A stretch of DNA of 64,000 bases. It comes from JAGIBJ01 sp032119595. GTDB lineage: Bacteria > Actinomycetota > Thermoleophilia > Solirubrobacterales > Solirubrobacteraceae. The notes beneath the pieces were generated by a model that did no database searches, was not told where the DNA came from, and saw nothing but the letters and a program-made list of their open reading frames with translations. This document shows, in pieces, positions 61,586 through 64,000 of the stretch. The DNA lies in the NCBI GenBank assembly GCA_032119595.1, contig JAUMBQ010000006.1, forward strand, positions 372,001-436,000, written 5' to 3'. The position numbers and the translations under genes are program-made. The number at the start of each line of letters is the position of its first letter. Position 1 is the first letter of the stretch.

Positions 61586-61613
61586 GGGCCCGGAAGGGCC
61601 CGGAAGGGCCCGG
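61586..61613 (+). repeat. 10-bp tandem repeat causing the frameshift
   Basis: GGGCCCGGAA at 61586-61595 and 61596-61605, then GGGCCCGG (61606-61613). With one unit fewer, the signal-peptide frame joins the collagen frame. Confidence 0.9.
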
Positions 61614-61683
61614 CGGACCAGTCGGACCTGGCGGACCCGCGGGTGCATCCGGACCAGCCGGGCTCGTCGGACCAGCCGGCCCT

Positions 61684-61818
61684 GGCGGATCCGCAGGTGC
61701 GCCCGGGCTCGTCGGACCAGCCGGGCCCGGCGGATCCGCAGGTGCCCCCGGAGTCGTCGGACCAGCAGGGCCCGGCGGATCCGCAGGTGCCCCCGGAGTC
61801 GTCGGACCAGCAGGGCCC
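61684..61818 (+). repeat. 45-bp repeats in the collagen-like region
   Basis: Units start with GGCGGATCC at 61684, 61729 and 61774, exactly 45 bases apart; the last two are identical. A diverged unit starts at 61819. Each encodes five Gly-X-Y triplets, so changes in copy number keep the frame. Confidence 0.88.
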
Positions 61819-62918
61819 GGCGGACCGGCAGGTGCGTCCGGACCAGCTGGCGCGACCGGTCCCGCCGGCCCCCAGGGCGAAGCCGGTCCGAACGGTGCCG
61901 ACGGAGCGGCCGGACCCGCTGGACCGGCCGGCCCCCAGGGCCAGAAGGGCGACTCCGGTGTCGCCGGGGCCACTGGGCCCGCCGGTCCTCCCGGAGCCCA
62001 AGGACCACAGGGCCCGGCCGGACCTCCCGGCCCTGCCGGGGGCGCGGCCCCCGTCAAGCCCCCAGTCGGACTGCTGAACCTCACCGGCCTGAGCAGCGAA
62101 CGCGCCGACGGCGCGATCGTGGTCTCGAAGATCGACTGGGCCGCGGAAGCAGACACGAGCTGGCAACGAGGCGGCGGCGCATCCGTCGCCAAGCCGACCG
62201 TTGCCGCGCTGACCTTCACCAAACCGGCCGACAAGACCTCGCCCGCGCTCTGGCAGAGGATTAGCACGGGCACTGGGTTCACCTCGGGCTCCCTGAAGTT
62301 GACTGCGGACCCCAGTGCCGCGCCGTACGCGTCGATCGCGCTCGGCCGGATGTTCGTGAGAAGCGTCGAGCCTCGGACGCAGGACGGCAAGCCCGTCGAG
62401 GACGTGAGCCTCGCCGTTGACCCGCTTGTCGGAGGCGTGGTCACCGTGCCCGCGCCGGTGCTCGCCGCCGGACCGGCCCCGACCCTCGACGACTCCATCG
62501 GCACGCTGACCATCACGGGCTTCACCGGCTCGCGACCGATCTCGTTCGTCAAAGGCGGCGTCCAAGCGGCAAGTTCGTTCAGCGCAGGCGGCGCGTCGGT
62601 CGGCAAACCCTTCTTCGCACCGTTCAGCCTGCGCAAGGGCGTCGATGGTCAGTCATCGGTGTTCCGCGACCTGATTTCCCAGGGCCGTTCGATGACGGAC
62701 GTGACGATCGACCTTCCCGGCTCCAGCGCCGCCCCGCACGTCGTCTACGAGCTGGAGGACGTGTTCGTCAGCGAGATCAGCCTCGAAGGCACGGGCGGAA
62801 GCATCGAGAAGGTCGGGCTGACGCCGAAAGTCATCCGGACGCTCACCACCGTCGGCACCGGGCCGACGACGACCTTCTGCTTCGACGTGCCGGCTGGGCG
62901 CGTCTGCTGATCGAGGAC

Positions 62919-64000
62919 TCAGCCGAGGTCGGTCGACGCGAGCAGCTCCGCGATCCCAGACTCGGGGTCCGCGAAGAGCTCCACGAGAATCTCTTGCACG
63001 ACGGCGAGGACGTCGGCCTCCGGTGCGACGCTGGCCGCGAACCCCGAGAGATACAGCAGGTTCTTGAAGAAGAGGACGAGGTCCTTCGGCATCCGGAAGC
63101 CGTTGCGAGCGAGGACCTGGAGTAGGCGGCCGAGCGTGATGCCGAGCTGATCGAAGGTCACCTGGCCTCGCTCGCGGTCGTCGAGGCGGTCGAGTTCGAT
63201 CTGCAGCTCGGCGATGAGCTTCTCCACATCGGCTTTGTGGTCGATCGCGCCGAACATGCGCATCGCGTCGATCTGCCCGCGTGCGTCGCTCGCCGCCCAA
63301 GCCGCGAGGTACTTCACGAGCCCCGCGCGCTGCATCGCATCGAGCCGGCCGGCGATGCCGAAGTCGACCAGCGAGAAGCTGGCCGTGAACTCGTCGATCA
63401 AGACGTTGCCGGCGTGCAGGTCGCCGTGGAACACGCCGTGCTTGAGGGTCGCGTCGATCACGCCCTTGATCCCGAGGTGCAGCAGGCGCCCGCCGTCGCG
63501 CTCGATCGTCGGGTCCAACCGCGCGTAGGAGACGCCCGGGAGATACTCCATCACGAGCAGCCGCTCGGTCACCATCCCCGGAATCGGCCGCGGCGCGAGC
63601 ATGTGATCGGCGCCGAGATCCTCAAGGACCGCGCTGGAGTCGACGAGGTTCGCAGCCTCCAGGCGGAAGTCGAGTTCCTCGAGCGCGAGCTGCGCGAACA
63701 GCTCCACGAACCCGACGAGGTTGGCCGAGCGCGCGGCCGGGTGGAGCTTTTCGGCGGCAGCAGCCGCGAGCGCGAGCGTCTCGATGTCGGCGCGGAACTT
63801 GCCGCGGAGCCGAGGCCGGCGGACTTTCACCACGACCTCGGTGCCGTCGTCGAGGCGACCACGGTGGACCTGCCCGATCGAGCCGGCGGCTAGCGGCTCC
63901 TCGTCGAGCCACTCCAGGCGACTGCGGAGCTCGCCGAGTTCGCGGTCGATCACCTTGTGCGCGACGCCCGGGCGCAGCGGCGGCGCCTCATCGCGGCACC
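62919..64000 (-). CDS. ABC1/UbiB-family atypical kinase, 5' end outside the window
   Basis: The frame runs past the window edge; at least 360 residues are visible. DEEPLAAGSIGQVHRG is the signature of the family (the Ala-rich nucleotide loop), VVVKVRRP has the Lys, and FHGDLHAGNVLI, LVDFGIAG are the catalytic and metal-binding loops. A helical C-terminal part follows. UbiB-type proteins act as ATPases in quinone or lipid handling at the membrane. It converges on the collagen-like gene. Confidence 0.93.
   Translation of the reverse strand, partial: CRDEAPPLRPGVAHKVIDRELGELRSRLEWLDEEPLAAGSIGQVHRGRLDDGTEVVVKVRRPRLRGKFRADIETLALAAAAAEKLHPAARSANLVGFVELFAQLALEELDFRLEAANLVDSSAVLEDLGADHMLAPRPIPGMVTERLLVMEYLPGVSYARLDPTIERDGGRLLHLGIKGVIDATLKHGVFHGDLHAGNVLIDEFTASFSLVDFGIAGRLDAMQRAGLVKYLAAWAASDARGQIDAMRMFGAIDHKADVEKLIAELQIELDRLDDRERGQVTFDQLGITLGRLLQVLARNGFRMPKDLVLFFKNLLYLSGFAASVAPEADVLAVVQEILVELFADPESGIAELLASTDLG

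Larger units (their letters stand above)
61380..62910 (+). pseudogene. collagen-like, Hcp-domain surface protein, frameshifted by a 10-bp duplication
   Basis: The N-terminus from the ATG at 61380 has a signal-like helix (TAAVFWALTGTATAAALITG) and SVTGADIKNGSL. Then at 61586-61613 GGGCCCGGAA is repeated, and the frame turns to Arg-rich nonsense. Removing one 10-base unit restores one frame: a Gly-X-Y collagen region (about 61590-62050) running into two Hcp-like domains (FTKPADKTSPALW and LEDVFVSEI are typical stretches), ending at 62908-62910. The repaired gene would be 506 residues. As written it is broken; an on/off switch by repeat slippage, or an assembly error in the repeat, are alternatives. 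Confidence 0.8.

Noticed and set aside
61684..61818. 45-bp repeats as a CRISPR or mobile array
   Set aside because: They encode Gly-X-Y triplets in frame and have no spacers.
61380..62910. Hcp-like domains as evidence of a type VI secretion system
   Set aside because: No VipA/VipB, VgrG, TssJ-M or ClpV gene is in the window, and the domains sit on a signal-peptide, collagen-like protein. The DUF2235 protein at 27 kb is 34 kb away and has membrane helices.

Overview
The window is high-GC DNA (roughly two-thirds G+C by eye), densely coded with many 4-base start/stop overlaps, GTG starts, TetR regulators and secreted proteins with Ala-rich signal peptides. This points to an actinomycete-type bacterium. 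The collagen-like surface protein with a D-S-V-T-G-A-D-I-K-N-G-S-L type N-terminus is of a kind common in Thermoleophilia/Solirubrobacterales, so that class is my best guess; it is an inference, not a proof. No rRNA, tRNA, CRISPR array, integrase or transposase was found.

Layout. 0-4 kb: the end of an alpha/beta hydrolase, two overlapping paralogous TetR genes, copy A of a dispersed hairpin repeat, a secreted alpha/beta hydrolase and a carboxymuconolactone-decarboxylase-like protein. 4-10 kb: a CPA1 cation/proton antiporter, then a leftward operon for polar amino acid uptake (lipoprotein, permease, ATPase) ending in an Orn/Lys/Arg decarboxylase, preceded by two abutting 12-bp palindromes. 10-20 kb: a glycolipid-binding-like protein, a TerD-vWA fusion, TetR/fatty acid hydroxylase divergent pair, a diguanylate cyclase, an M15 peptidase, a MaoC hydratase, a DUF6929-like protein, and TetR/beta-propeller divergent pair. 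20-30 kb: PepSY-like secreted protein, MarR plus efflux pump, two metallo-beta-lactamase-fold hydrolases, a flippase-like membrane protein, an extended SDR, a DUF2235 membrane protein, TetR and TatA.

30.5-41.7 kb is the standout region. A leftward four-gene operon, every junction overlapping by 4 bases, encodes a FadD32-like fatty acyl-AMP ligase, a Pks13-like polyketide synthase (ACP-KS-AT-DH-ACP-ACP-TE), an AccD-type acyl-CoA carboxyltransferase and a DHA2 exporter, with a phosphopantetheinyl transferase converging on its end. This is the gene set used for mycolic acid condensation in mycobacteria, but with a dehydratase domain added and an MFS pump where MmpL3 would be expected. The likely logic is: activate a fatty acid, load it on the synthase, make a carboxylated extender, condense, release and export an unusual lipid. 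A cyclopropane synthase and a fatty acid hydroxylase elsewhere in the window may modify lipids too.

42-64 kb: a secreted protein made of two four-cysteine repeats, a carboxylesterase/amidase convergent pair, cyclopropane fatty acid synthase, a cupin, a NarL-type two-component system divergent from an ABC exporter operon that opens with a 40-residue membrane protein, a PASTA-like protein, a TetR gene with two palindromic operators next to repeat copy B, a phosphoesterase/methyltransferase-like pair, a small secreted protein, a second diguanylate cyclase, a PhoD-like phosphatase, and a collagen-like gene carrying two Hcp-like domains that is broken by a 10-bp tandem duplication. The window ends inside an ABC1/UbiB-type kinase gene.
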